This document shows positions 50,041 through 57,829 of a DNA stretch of 64,000 nt, piece by piece (positions within the stretch are counted from its first letter, which is position 1; every line of letters begins with the position of its first letter). Source of the DNA: Streptomyces solicavernae (lineage in GTDB: Bacteria > Actinomycetota > Actinomycetes > Streptomycetales > Streptomycetaceae). The stretch is from the NCBI RefSeq assembly GCF_029968095.1, contig NZ_JASCIR010000002.1, positions 1 to 64,000 on the forward strand, given 5' to 3'. The position numbers were made by a program, and so were the translations under genes. Below the pieces are notes generated by a model, which saw nothing but the letters and a program-made list of their open reading frames with translations, did not search any database and was not told the DNA's origin.

Positions 50041-50883
50041 TCACGCCGCGGGCGCGGGCGGGGCGAGTTGGGCCGCCAGCCAGGTCGGTACGTTGCCGAG
50101 GAGCCGGAAGAGCCGGGCGGCCTCGGCGCGCAGCCGGGCCGCCTCCGGCTCCGACTCGGCCTCGGCGAGCGAGCTGAGCGCGGGTGCCGTGCCGACCAGG
50201 AAGCCCAGTTCCTCCCGGATCCGCAGCGACTCCGCGAAACCGTGCCGGGCCTCGGTCAACTCGCCGTCGCGCAGGGCGAGTCCGGCCAGATGGCGCCAGG
50301 TGGACGAGAGCAGCAGGCGGTCGCCGTGCGCGGTGGCGCCGGCGTGCGCGCGGCGGTAGGCGGCGCGGGCGGCCTGCGGTGAGTCGGCGAGGTGTTCGGC
50401 GATCAGGCCCCGCCGGTAGTCGAGCAGGGGGCGGGCGGCGGCGCCCGGGGCGATCAGGGCGGCGGCGCGGCCGAGGGCGGCGCGGGCCTCGTCGGAGCGG
50501 TCGCGGACGCCCAGGACCGTTGCGGCGTACGCGAGTTGGCCGCGCTCGCAGGCGGCGGCGCCGCGTTCGTCGTCGGTGCCTGCGAGGGCTTCGGCGGCGC
50601 GCAGGGCGTCCTCGGCGTCGCTCCAGCCCTGCTCGGTGAAGAGGCAGCGCTCGACGAGGAGTGCGGTGCGCTGGAGTGCGGCGGGTGGGCTGTCGTCGGG
50701 CTCCAGGAGGGCCGCGGCGTCGGTCCAGCAGCCCCGGGAGCGCAGCCGCCACACCGCGTTCTGGACCGCTTCGGCGCGGGCGCCCGGGGCGGGGCCGTGT
50801 GGTGTGGGGCCGCTGCGGCTGTCGCTGCCGCTCGGTGCGGGTGTGGACACGGGACCAGAATCAGACATGGCGGTGTCCGCCAC
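50041..50883 (-). CDS. Helical-repeat (TPR-like) protein, unknown function
   Basis: A 280-residue protein with Ser/Pro-rich leader and then repeated helical hairpins of TPR type (AEDALRAAEALAGTDDERGAAACERGQLAYAATVLG near 85-120; ARAAYRRAHAGATAHGDRLLLSSTWRHLAGLALRDGELTEARHGFAESLRIREELG near 180-235). Likely a scaffold for protein contacts. The GTG at 50883 was chosen for the GGAGGGG site just upstream, over an ATG at 50907 lacking one. It is divergent from the 708-base gene-free region to its right. Confidence 0.72.
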   Translation of the reverse strand: MADTAMSDSGPVSTPAPSGSDSRSGPTPHGPAPGARAEAVQNAVWRLRSRGCWTDAAALLEPDDSPPAALQRTALLVERCLFTEQGWSDAEDALRAAEALAGTDDERGAAACERGQLAYAATVLGVRDRSDEARAALGRAAALIAPGAAARPLLDYRRGLIAEHLADSPQAARAAYRRAHAGATAHGDRLLLSSTWRHLAGLALRDGELTEARHGFAESLRIREELGFLVGTAPALSSLAEAESEPEAARLRAEAARLFRLLGNVPTWLAAQLAPPAPAA

Positions 50884-50906
50884 ATTCCCCTCCCCGGAGC
50901 GCGTCA

Positions 50907-50937
50907 TTGAGCTGTGGCGTGCATCTCAGCATGGAAT
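50907..50937 (+). promoter_or_regulatory. Weak promoter-like sequence facing the repeat array
   Basis: TTGAGC at 50907 and TGGAAT at 50932 are spaced 19 bases apart, facing right into the gene-free region. A perfect inverted repeat GTGAA-GGAA-TTCAC lies shortly downstream (about 50961-50974). Suggestive only. Confidence 0.25.
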
Positions 50938-51035
50938 CCTGCGGGGCGCCAAGGGGGTGGGTGAAGGAATTCACAAACGGGTTGCTTCCGTCATGCGGAA
51001 AGTAGCCCTCGTCCAGCCTCGACCTGCCCCCCAAC

Positions 51036-51341
51036 CTGGGGCTCCGCCCCAGACCTCTTTCGCCCTTGCGGCTTGCGTTCCCGGGGCTTCGCCTCGGACT
51101 CTGTTCGCCCTTGCGGGTTGAGTTCCCGGGGCTTTGCCTCGGGCTCCGTTCGCGGCTGCGGCTTGAGTTCCCGGGGCTTCGGCCCGGGCTCCGTTTGCCC
51201 GCGGGCTTGAGTTCCCGGGGCTTCGCCTCGGGCTCCGTTTGCCCTTGCGGCTTGAATTATCAGGGCTTCGGCCCGGATCCCGTTCGCTCCTGCGGCTCCA
51301 GTTCCCGGGGCTTCGCCCCGGTCCTGGACGCCCTGCGGGCC
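51036..51341. repeat. Array of seven degenerate 44/45-base repeats, each with a hairpin
   Basis: Units of the form TTCCCGGGGCTTCGCCTCGG(GCTCCGTTTGCCCTTGCGGCTTGAG) recur at about 51036, 51079, 51124, 51169, 51213, 51258 and 51303. Each contains a self-complementary core (CCCGGGGCTTCGCCTCGGG). The frame stays open across the array because the unit is near 45 bases, but codon bias is not gene-like. This is the bulk of the 708-base stretch 50884-51591, which holds no recognisable gene. Confidence 0.9.
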
Positions 51342-51350
51342 TGTTTTTTC
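51330..51350 (+). terminator. Short hairpin with T6 tract at the end of the repeat array
   Basis: GCCC-TGC-GGGC is followed by CTGTTTTTTC. A six-T run is rare in this GC-rich DNA, and its position just after the last repeat suggests the array is transcribed rightward and terminated here. Confidence 0.5.
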
Positions 51351-51424
51351 TCCCCGCCCCGCCCCTTCCCGAAAGCTTGCAGCGGCTTTGGGGCTGCGCC
51401 CCCCGGCCCCGCTGTGTTTTGGGT

Positions 51425-51510
51425 GCTGCGCCGTCGTGGCTGGTCGCGCAGTTCCCCGCGCCCCTGTTGGGGCTCCCCGCGCCCCTGTTGGGGCCCGGCT
51501 CGCGGTGTGA
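51425..51510. repeat. Widespread Streptomyces intergenic repeat (REP-like), double copy
   Basis: GTCGTGGCTGGTCGCGCAGTTCCCCGCGCCCCTGTTGGGG, followed by a partial second copy (TCCCCGCGCCCCTGTTGGGG). I recognise the TGGTCGCGCAGTTCCCCGCGCCCCT core from memory as abundant at gene ends in Streptomyces. It sits after the 3' end of the pucR-type gene and may act as its terminator. Confidence 0.65.
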
Positions 51511-51591
51511 GCCTGGCGGGGTCCGTCAATTGCCTGCGTGATTCAGCCGGGAAGGGGCGGGGTGGGGAAAAGGCAGCCGCACCCCCAAGCC

Positions 51592-53337
51592 TCAGCTCAT
51601 CCGCAGCGCCAGGAAGAAGTCCAGCTTGTCCTCCAGGCGGGACAGGTCGCGGCCCGTCAGCTGCTCGATGCGGCCGACCCGGTAACGCAACGTGTTGACG
51701 TGGAGATGCAGGCGGCTCGCGCAGCGCGTCCAGGAGCCGTCGCTGTCGAGGAACGCCTCCAGGGTCGGGACGAGCTCCGCGCGGTGGCGGCGGTCGTAGT
51801 CCCTCAGGGGGTCCAGGAGGCGGGCCGTGAACGCCCGGCGTACGTCGTCCGGGACGAAGGGAAGCAGCAGGACGTGGGACGCCAGCTCCTGGTGGCCGGC
51901 CGCGCAGACCCGCCCGGGCCGTGCCGCCGCGACCCGGCGGGCGTGCCGGGCCTCCTCCAGTGCGCCCCGCAGCCCCTCCGCCGAGTGCACGGACGCGCTG
52001 ACCCCGAGCGTGAGCCGCCCGTCGCCGTCGAGGCCGCCGGAGAGCGGGTCGCGGACCGTGTCGAGGAGGGCGTCCGCGAGCAGCCCGGGCTCCTCGCCTT
52101 CGTGGTCGGCGGCGACCGCCGGGAGCGGTACGAGCGCGATCGCCTCGTCCCCGGTGTGCGCGACGGCGATCCGGTCGGAGGGCTCCGGGCCGGACGCCAG
52201 CGGGTCGACCAGGATCTCCTCCAGGAGCGACTGGGCGACCGGGCCGCCCTCGATGTCCCCGCCGTCCCACTCGACCCGGGCCACCACGACCTGCCAGTGC
52301 GGGGCCGCGCCCAGGCCGGGCAGCAGCACGGGCGCCGCGACCCGCAGCCGGGCGGCGATCTCCGCGGGGGCCGCGCCCGTCTGGACCAGCTCCAGGACCT
52401 CCTGGGCGAGCCGGCGGCGCACCGTACGGGCCGCGTCGCGGCGGTCGCGCTCGACGGCGATCAGCTGGGTGACGCCCTGGAGGAGGTCCAGGCGCTCCTC
52501 CGGCCAGTCGCCCGCGTCCGCCTCGACGGCGAGGAACCAGTCGGACAGCACCGTCTCGCGTACGTCACGCGCCGGCGCCGGCGCCGTACCCGAACCCGTA
52601 CCGCGGCCGCTGCTGCGGATCGGGAAGAGCGAGTACGTCGCTCCGCCGGACGCGTCACCCGGCCGCCGCCCCTCACCGACGCCCTTCGGACCGCCCCCTC
52701 CGATCGTCACCCGGTGCGGACCCCTGCGGCCCGTACGGGAAGCCGTGAGGTGTTCGGCGGCCAGCGCGGCGCAGACCGGCGCCGGCAGCACGGCGCCCGC
52801 GCCGGCGGAGCCCGCGATGGGCCGGCCGGTGGGGGAGAGCACCCAGGCCCGCAGGTCCAGGTCGGTGCCGAGCAGGTCCAGGACCACGTCCGGGCCGCCG
52901 CCCGCCGGGCCCGAGGTCATCAGGCGGCGGTGCCGGTCGACGACCGCGGCCAGGTCGCCCGCGCGCTCGCCGGAGACCTGGCGGACCACGTGCTCGGTGA
53001 TCGTGGCGAAGGCGACCCGCTCGTTGACCGCGAAGAGCGGCAGCCGGTGCCGGGCGCAGGCGTCGACCAAGTCCTCCGGGACCGCGCCCAGTTCGGCCTC
53101 GCCCGCGGCCACCGCCGCGACGCCCGCCTGGGCCAGGATGCGTACGAACTTCTCCGAGTCGGCCGCGTCGTTGCGCCAGGCCAGGCCCGTGAGCACCAGT
53201 TCGCCGCCGGAGAGGTAGCGGCTGGGGTCGCGGAGGTCGGTGGTCATGACGCCCCGGACCGTGCGGTCCAGTTCGTCCTCGCCGCCGAGCAGCCGCAGCC
53301 CCAGCACGTCGGTTTCAAGGAGTGCGCGCAGCCGCAT
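51592..53337 (-). CDS. PucR-family transcriptional regulator (purine catabolism)
   Basis: A 581-residue regulator. The N-terminal PucR domain starts at once (MRLRALLETDVLGLRLLGGEDELDRTVRGVMTTDLRDPSRYLSGGELVLTGLAW, to about residue 130), a GGDEF-like helical middle region follows, and the C-terminal PucR-type helix-turn-helix is LVPTLEAFLDSDGSWTRCASRLHLHVNTLRYRVGRIEQLTGRDLSRLEDKLDFFLAL near 525-578. It is divergent from the xanthine dehydrogenase operon, matching the role of PucR as regulator of purine use. A Gly/Ser/Arg-rich insertion (GGGGPKGVGEGRRPGDASGG) lies near residue 215. Confidence 0.92.
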   Translation of the reverse strand: MRLRALLETDVLGLRLLGGEDELDRTVRGVMTTDLRDPSRYLSGGELVLTGLAWRNDAADSEKFVRILAQAGVAAVAAGEAELGAVPEDLVDACARHRLPLFAVNERVAFATITEHVVRQVSGERAGDLAAVVDRHRRLMTSGPAGGGPDVVLDLLGTDLDLRAWVLSPTGRPIAGSAGAGAVLPAPVCAALAAEHLTASRTGRRGPHRVTIGGGGPKGVGEGRRPGDASGGATYSLFPIRSSGRGTGSGTAPAPARDVRETVLSDWFLAVEADAGDWPEERLDLLQGVTQLIAVERDRRDAARTVRRRLAQEVLELVQTGAAPAEIAARLRVAAPVLLPGLGAAPHWQVVVARVEWDGGDIEGGPVAQSLLEEILVDPLASGPEPSDRIAVAHTGDEAIALVPLPAVAADHEGEEPGLLADALLDTVRDPLSGGLDGDGRLTLGVSASVHSAEGLRGALEEARHARRVAAARPGRVCAAGHQELASHVLLLPFVPDDVRRAFTARLLDPLRDYDRRHRAELVPTLEAFLDSDGSWTRCASRLHLHVNTLRYRVGRIEQLTGRDLSRLEDKLDFFLALRMS

Positions 53338-53590
53338 GCGTTCGCCGCCGATCCTGTCTCGAACTTGTCGTTGATCTTGAGCAGGGTGTCAGCTGGAATC
53401 TGTCGGGATTGCCGACCCCCGGCTTTCATACGAATCTACAAGATGGGCCGGGCCACCAGCCAACTCCTTCATGGTTTCGGTGACTGACCCTGGGACGCAG
53501 TAGAGCGGTGTACTAGCGCCATTCCGCGTTAACAGCACATGAACGAGTCAGCCGAGCACCAGGGTCGATGGGCCCGAGGCCCGCACAGAA

Positions 53591-53631
53591 CGACCCGTTA
53601 CGAAGACTCGCACCACGACCCGATACGAAGA
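53591..53631. promoter_or_regulatory. Two 16-base direct repeats in the xanthine dehydrogenase leader
   Basis: CGACCCG(T/A)TACGAAGA occurs at 53591-53606 and 53616-53631, 25 bases apart, ending 13 bases before the first xdh start. It is a candidate regulator site or a structured leader. The remaining 306-base divergent gap from 53338 has lower-GC patches (CATACGAATCTAC, GCGTTAACAGC) suited to promoters, and no gene. Confidence 0.4.
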
Positions 53632-53643
53632 AGAGAGCCGCTC

Positions 53644-54540
53644 ATGGACTTCCTTCGCCCCGCCGGCTGGGAGGAGGCGCTCGCCGCCAAGGCCGAGCAC
53701 CCCACAGCCGTGCCGATTGCGGGTGGCACCGACGTGATGGTCGAGATCAACTTCGATCACCGTCGCCCCGAGTACCTCCTGGACCTCAACCGCGTCACCG
53801 AGCTCCAGGACTGGCACGTGGGGGAGGAGACCGTCCAGCTCGGCGCCTCCGTTCCGTACACCAAGATCATGGAGAATCTGCGGGCCGAGCTGCCCGGCCT
53901 CGCGCTGGCCTCGCACACCGTAGCCTCCCCGCAGATCCGCAACCGCGGCGGCGTCGGCGGCAACCTCGGCACCGCCTCGCCCGCCGGTGACGCGCACCCC
54001 GCGCTGCTCGCCGCCGACTGCGAGGTCGAGGTCGAGTCGCAGGCCCGCGGCAGCCGGCTCATCCCGATCGACGCGTTCTTCACGGGCGTGAAGCGCAACG
54101 CCCTGGAGGCCGACGAGCTGATCAAGTCGGTGCACATCAAGAAGGCCGACGGACCGCAGCAGTACTCCAAGGTGGGCACCCGGAACGCCATGGTCATCGC
54201 CGTGTGCGCCTTCGGCATCGCCCTGCACCCCGAGACCCGCACGGTCCGCACCGGCATCGGTTCCGCCGCCCCGACCCCGATCCGGGCGAAGGCGGCCGAG
54301 GAGTTCCTGAACGCCGCGCTGGAAGAGGGCGGCTTCTGGGACAACGGAAAGATCATCACCCCGTCGGTCGCGAAGCAGTTCGCCGAGCTCTGCTCCGGCG
54401 CCGCCAACCCGATCGACGACGTCCGCGGCACCGCGAGCTATCGCAAGCACGCCGTGGGCATCATGGCCCGCCGCACGCTCGGCTGGACCTGGGAGTCGTA
54501 CCGCAGCGGCAAGGGCCGTGGCGCGGAAGGAGTTGCGTGA
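53644..54540 (+). CDS. Xanthine dehydrogenase, FAD-binding subunit
   Basis: A 298-residue CoxM/XdhB-type subunit that accepts electrons from the Fe-S subunit onto FAD. It begins MDFLRPAGWEEALAAKAEHPTA; the FAD pyrophosphate motif is VPIAGGTDVMVEINFD near 22-37, and QIRNRGGVGGNLGTASPAGD near 99-118 contacts the flavin. The ATG at 53644 matches the family start; an upstream in-frame ATG at 53539 would add a repeat-containing leader. First gene of the xdh operon. Confidence 0.95.
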   Translation: MDFLRPAGWEEALAAKAEHPTAVPIAGGTDVMVEINFDHRRPEYLLDLNRVTELQDWHVGEETVQLGASVPYTKIMENLRAELPGLALASHTVASPQIRNRGGVGGNLGTASPAGDAHPALLAADCEVEVESQARGSRLIPIDAFFTGVKRNALEADELIKSVHIKKADGPQQYSKVGTRNAMVIAVCAFGIALHPETRTVRTGIGSAAPTPIRAKAAEEFLNAALEEGGFWDNGKIITPSVAKQFAELCSGAANPIDDVRGTASYRKHAVGIMARRTLGWTWESYRSGKGRGAEGVA

Positions 54541-54542
54541 CG

Positions 54543-55139
54543 ATGCGCGTCAATTTCACGGTCAACGGCCGTCAGCAGGAAGCCGACGACGTGTGGGAGG
54601 GCGAGTCCCTGCTGTACGTGTTGCGCGAGCGCATGGGCCTGCCGGGCTCGAAGAACGCCTGTGAGCAGGGCGAGTGCGGTTCCTGCACGGTCCGTCTCGA
54701 CGGCGTGCCGGTCTGTTCCTGCCTGGTCGCCGCCGGTCAGGCCGAGGGCCGCGAGGTCGTCACGGTCGAGGGCCTCGCCGACTTCGCCAAGCAGCGCGCC
54801 GAGCACGGCGGCTGCGCCACCGGAGCCTGCGGTTCCGAGAGCGGTACGACCCTCCAGGACGCCCAGCAGTGGCGGGCCAAGGGAACCGACTCGCAGACCG
54901 GCGAGGGCGGCGAACTCTCCCCCGTCCAGCAGGCGTTCATCGACGCGGGCGCCGTCCAGTGCGGCTTCTGCACCCCCGGACTCCTGGTCGCGGCCGACGA
55001 GCTCCTGGAGCGCAACGACTCGCCGTCCGACGCGGACATCCGCGAGGCGCTCTCCGGCAACCTCTGCCGCTGCACCGGATACGAGAAGATCCTGGACGCG
55101 GTCCGCCTCGCGGCCGCCCGCCAGGGAGAGGCGGTCTGA
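54543..55139 (+). CDS. Xanthine dehydrogenase, [2Fe-2S] subunit
   Basis: A 198-residue small subunit carrying two [2Fe-2S] clusters. Plant-ferredoxin cluster: CEQGECGSC..PVCSC near residues 38-60. Second cluster: QCGFCTPG near 139 and CRCTGYEKIL near 176. Between the two lies an insertion of about 40 residues (GGCATGACGSESGTTLQDAQQWRAKGTD) with two extra Cys, longer than in proteobacterial subunits. The GTG at 54537 overlapping the upstream stop is an alternative start; ATG 54543 sits 10 bases after AGGAG. Confidence 0.95.
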   Translation: MRVNFTVNGRQQEADDVWEGESLLYVLRERMGLPGSKNACEQGECGSCTVRLDGVPVCSCLVAAGQAEGREVVTVEGLADFAKQRAEHGGCATGACGSESGTTLQDAQQWRAKGTDSQTGEGGELSPVQQAFIDAGAVQCGFCTPGLLVAADELLERNDSPSDADIREALSGNLCRCTGYEKILDAVRLAAARQGEAV

Positions 55140-55141
55140 CC

Positions 55142-57538
55142 ATGGCTGGCACCAAGACCACCACGACCGGTGCGCCCACCGACGTCACCCAGAAGCACAA
55201 CAAGGGCGGCATCGGCGAGTCCACCCTCCGGCCCGACGGCACCCTCAAGGTCACCGGCGAGTTCGCGTACTCCTCGGACATGTGGCACGAGGACATGCTC
55301 TGGGGCCAGACGCTGCGCTCCACCGTCGCGCACGCCGAGATCGTCTCCATCGACACCTCCGAAGCGCTCGCCATGGCCGGCGTCCACGCGGTCCTGACGT
55401 ACGACGACCTCCCGGCCGAGATGAAGAACTACGGCCTTGAGATCCAGGACACCCCGGTCCTCGCGCACGGCAAGGTCCGCCACCACGGCGAGCCCGTCGC
55501 CCTGGTCGCCGCCGACCACCCGGAGACCGCGCGCCGCGCCGCCGCGAAGATCCACATCGAGTACAAGGAGCTGCCCGTCATCACCGACGAGGCGTCGGCT
55601 CTGGCGGAAGACGCCGTCCTCGTCCACGAGGGCCGCGACGACGAGTACATCGAGTGGGTCTCGCACCCGAACATCGTCCACAACCAGCCGATCATCCGCG
55701 GCAACGCCGAAGAGGCCGCCAAGAAGGCCGACTTCGTCGTCAAGGGCGAGTACACCTTCGGCATGCAGGACCAGGCCTTCCTCGGCCCGGAGTCCGGCCT
55801 CGCCGTGCCCGCCGAGGACGGCGGCGTCGACCTCTACGTCGCCACCCAGTGGCTGCACTCCGACCTGGAGCAGATCGCCCCGGTCCTCGGCCTGCCCGAG
55901 GAGAAGGTGCGCATGACGCTCTCCGGCGTCGGCGGCGCCTTCGGCGGGCGCGAGGACATCTCGATGCAGATCCACGCCTGCCTGCTCGCGCTGCGCACCG
56001 GCAAGCCGGTGAAGATCGTCTACAACCGCTTCGAGTCCTTCTTCGGCCACGTCCACCGCCACCCGGCGAAGCTGCAGTACGAGCACGGCGCCACCAAGGA
56101 CGGCAAGCTCACGCACATGAAGTGCCGCATCGTCCTGGACGGCGGCGCCTACGCCTCGGCCTCCCCGGCGGTCGTCGGCAACGCCTCGTCCCTGTCGGCC
56201 GGCCCGTACGTGATCGACGACGTCGAGATCGAGGCCCTCGCCCTCTACACCAACAACCCGCCCTGCGGCGCGATGCGCGGCTTCGGCGCCGTCCAGGCGT
56301 GCTTCGCCTACGAGGCCCAGATGGACAAGCTCGCCGACAAGGTGGGCATGGACCGGGTCGAGTTCCGCCGGCTCAACGCCATGGAGCAGGGCACCCTCCT
56401 GCCGACCGGCCAGTCGGTCGACTCGCCCGCCCCGGTCGCCGAGATCCTGCGCCGCGTCAAGGCCCGCCCGCTGCCGCCCGAGCGCCAGTGGGAGGTCGCC
56501 GACGGCGACGCCGACGTACGCGAACTGCCCGGCGGACTCTCCAACACCACCCACGGCGAAGGCGTCGTACGCGGTGTCGGCTACGCGGTCGGCATCAAGA
56601 ACGTCGGCTTCTCCGAGGGCTTCGACGACTACTCCACCGCCAAGGTGCGCATGGAGGTCATCAACGGCGAGCCCGTCGCCACCGTGCACACCGCGATGGC
56701 GGAGGTCGGCCAGGGCGGCATCACCGTGCACGCCCAGATCGCCCGCACCGAACTCGGCGTCCAGCAGGTCACCATCCACCCCGCCGACACCCAGGTGGGC
56801 TCGGCCGGCTCGACCTCCGCGTCCCGCCAGACGTACGTCACCGGCGGCGCCGTGAAGAACTCCTGCGAGCTGGTCCGCGAGAAGGTCCTGGAGATCGGCC
56901 GGCGCAAGTACGGCTCGTACCACCCGGCGTGGGCGACCGCCGAACTCCTCCTGGAGGGCGGCAAGGTCGTCACCGACGGCGGCGAGGCCCTCGCCGACCT
57001 GGCCGAACTCCTCGAAGGCGAGACCGTCGAGATCGAGGCCGAGTGGCGGCACCGCCCGACCGTCGCCTTCGACAAGCGGACCGGCCAGGGAAACGGACAC
57101 GTCCAGTACTCGTTCGCCGCGCACCGCGCCGTCGTCGAGGTGGACACCGAGCTCGGCCTGGTCAAGGTCATCGAACTGGCCACCGCCCAGGACGTCGGCA
57201 AGGCCCTCAACCCGCTCTCCGTCGTCGGCCAGATCCAGGGTGGCACCACTCAGGGCCTGGGCGTCGCGGTGATGGAGGAGATCATCGTCGACCCCAAGAC
57301 CGCGAAGGTGCGCAACCCGTCCTTCACGGACTACCTGATCCCGACCATCCTCGACACGCCGACCATCCCCGTCGACTACCTCGAACTGGCCGACCCCCAC
57401 GCCCCCTACGGACTCCGTGGCATGGGCGAGGCCCCGACCCTCTCCTCGACTCCGGCCGTCCTCGCGGCGATCCGGAACGCGACGGGTCTGGAGCTGAACA
57501 AGACGCCGGTGCGCCCCGAGCACCTCACCGGCACGTGA
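55142..57538 (+). CDS. Xanthine dehydrogenase, molybdopterin-binding catalytic subunit
   Basis: The 798-residue subunit that hydroxylates hypoxanthine and xanthine at the Mo-cofactor. Key regions: GVGGAFGGRED near residue 260 (cofactor), GAMRGFGAVQACFAYE near 377 (substrate Arg), AEVGQGGITVHAQIA near 520, GSASTSASRQTYVTGGAV-like TS motif near 560 and the catalytic Glu in YGLRGMGEAPTLSS near 760. Two bases separate it from the Fe-S gene. Together with the PucR regulator, permease and XdhC it forms a complete purine-oxidation unit. Confidence 0.95.
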   Translation: MAGTKTTTTGAPTDVTQKHNKGGIGESTLRPDGTLKVTGEFAYSSDMWHEDMLWGQTLRSTVAHAEIVSIDTSEALAMAGVHAVLTYDDLPAEMKNYGLEIQDTPVLAHGKVRHHGEPVALVAADHPETARRAAAKIHIEYKELPVITDEASALAEDAVLVHEGRDDEYIEWVSHPNIVHNQPIIRGNAEEAAKKADFVVKGEYTFGMQDQAFLGPESGLAVPAEDGGVDLYVATQWLHSDLEQIAPVLGLPEEKVRMTLSGVGGAFGGREDISMQIHACLLALRTGKPVKIVYNRFESFFGHVHRHPAKLQYEHGATKDGKLTHMKCRIVLDGGAYASASPAVVGNASSLSAGPYVIDDVEIEALALYTNNPPCGAMRGFGAVQACFAYEAQMDKLADKVGMDRVEFRRLNAMEQGTLLPTGQSVDSPAPVAEILRRVKARPLPPERQWEVADGDADVRELPGGLSNTTHGEGVVRGVGYAVGIKNVGFSEGFDDYSTAKVRMEVINGEPVATVHTAMAEVGQGGITVHAQIARTELGVQQVTIHPADTQVGSAGSTSASRQTYVTGGAVKNSCELVREKVLEIGRRKYGSYHPAWATAELLLEGGKVVTDGGEALADLAELLEGETVEIEAEWRHRPTVAFDKRTGQGNGHVQYSFAAHRAVVEVDTELGLVKVIELATAQDVGKALNPLSVVGQIQGGTTQGLGVAVMEEIIVDPKTAKVRNPSFTDYLIPTILDTPTIPVDYLELADPHAPYGLRGMGEAPTLSSTPAVLAAIRNATGLELNKTPVRPEHLTGT

Positions 57539-57550
57539 CCGGCACACGGG

Positions 57551-57577
57551 CACCGCGGCTCTTCCGAGGCCGCGGTG
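57551..57577 (+). terminator. Hairpin after the xdh operon
   Basis: CACCGCGGC pairs with GCCGCGGTG around a nine-base loop, 13 bases after the large-subunit stop. A second hairpin, CCGGGGGAG-GCGG-CTCCCCCCGG, lies at 57686-57708. The gap 57539-57829 holds no gene. Confidence 0.7.
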
Positions 57578-57829
57578 AGCCGGGCTGGTCACGAAAGCAG
57601 GCAGTACGTCACAGCTGACGCCGCCGAGCGTCCGCGAGGCGATGCGCCTGTGCAGCAAAGCCGCAAGTCGCAAGTGATCTGAGGTCCGGGGGAGGCGGCT
57701 CCCCCCGGTTCCCCCGGGCCTCCTCGTTCGTCTCGGGCCGTCCCCCGGGTCGTGCAGCCAAGCAACATCCCAAATTCCGTCGCGCACCGACGCGCGCGGA
57801 TGCCCCTGTGAACCTTGGGAGAAGGCCCC

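Noticed and set aside
51066..51698. A 210-codon plus-strand frame with 15-residue repeats across the 45-base array
   Set aside because: The frame is open only because the DNA repeat is about 45 bases long; unit lengths slip by one base, third-position bias is absent, no ribosome site is seen, and it runs into the REP-like repeat and the end of the PucR gene.
54737..57787. A 1016-codon minus-strand frame opposite the xanthine dehydrogenase large subunit
   Set aside because: Same artefact: high-GC third positions leave the antisense frame open. No recognisable motif, and the sense strand is a full xanthine dehydrogenase.
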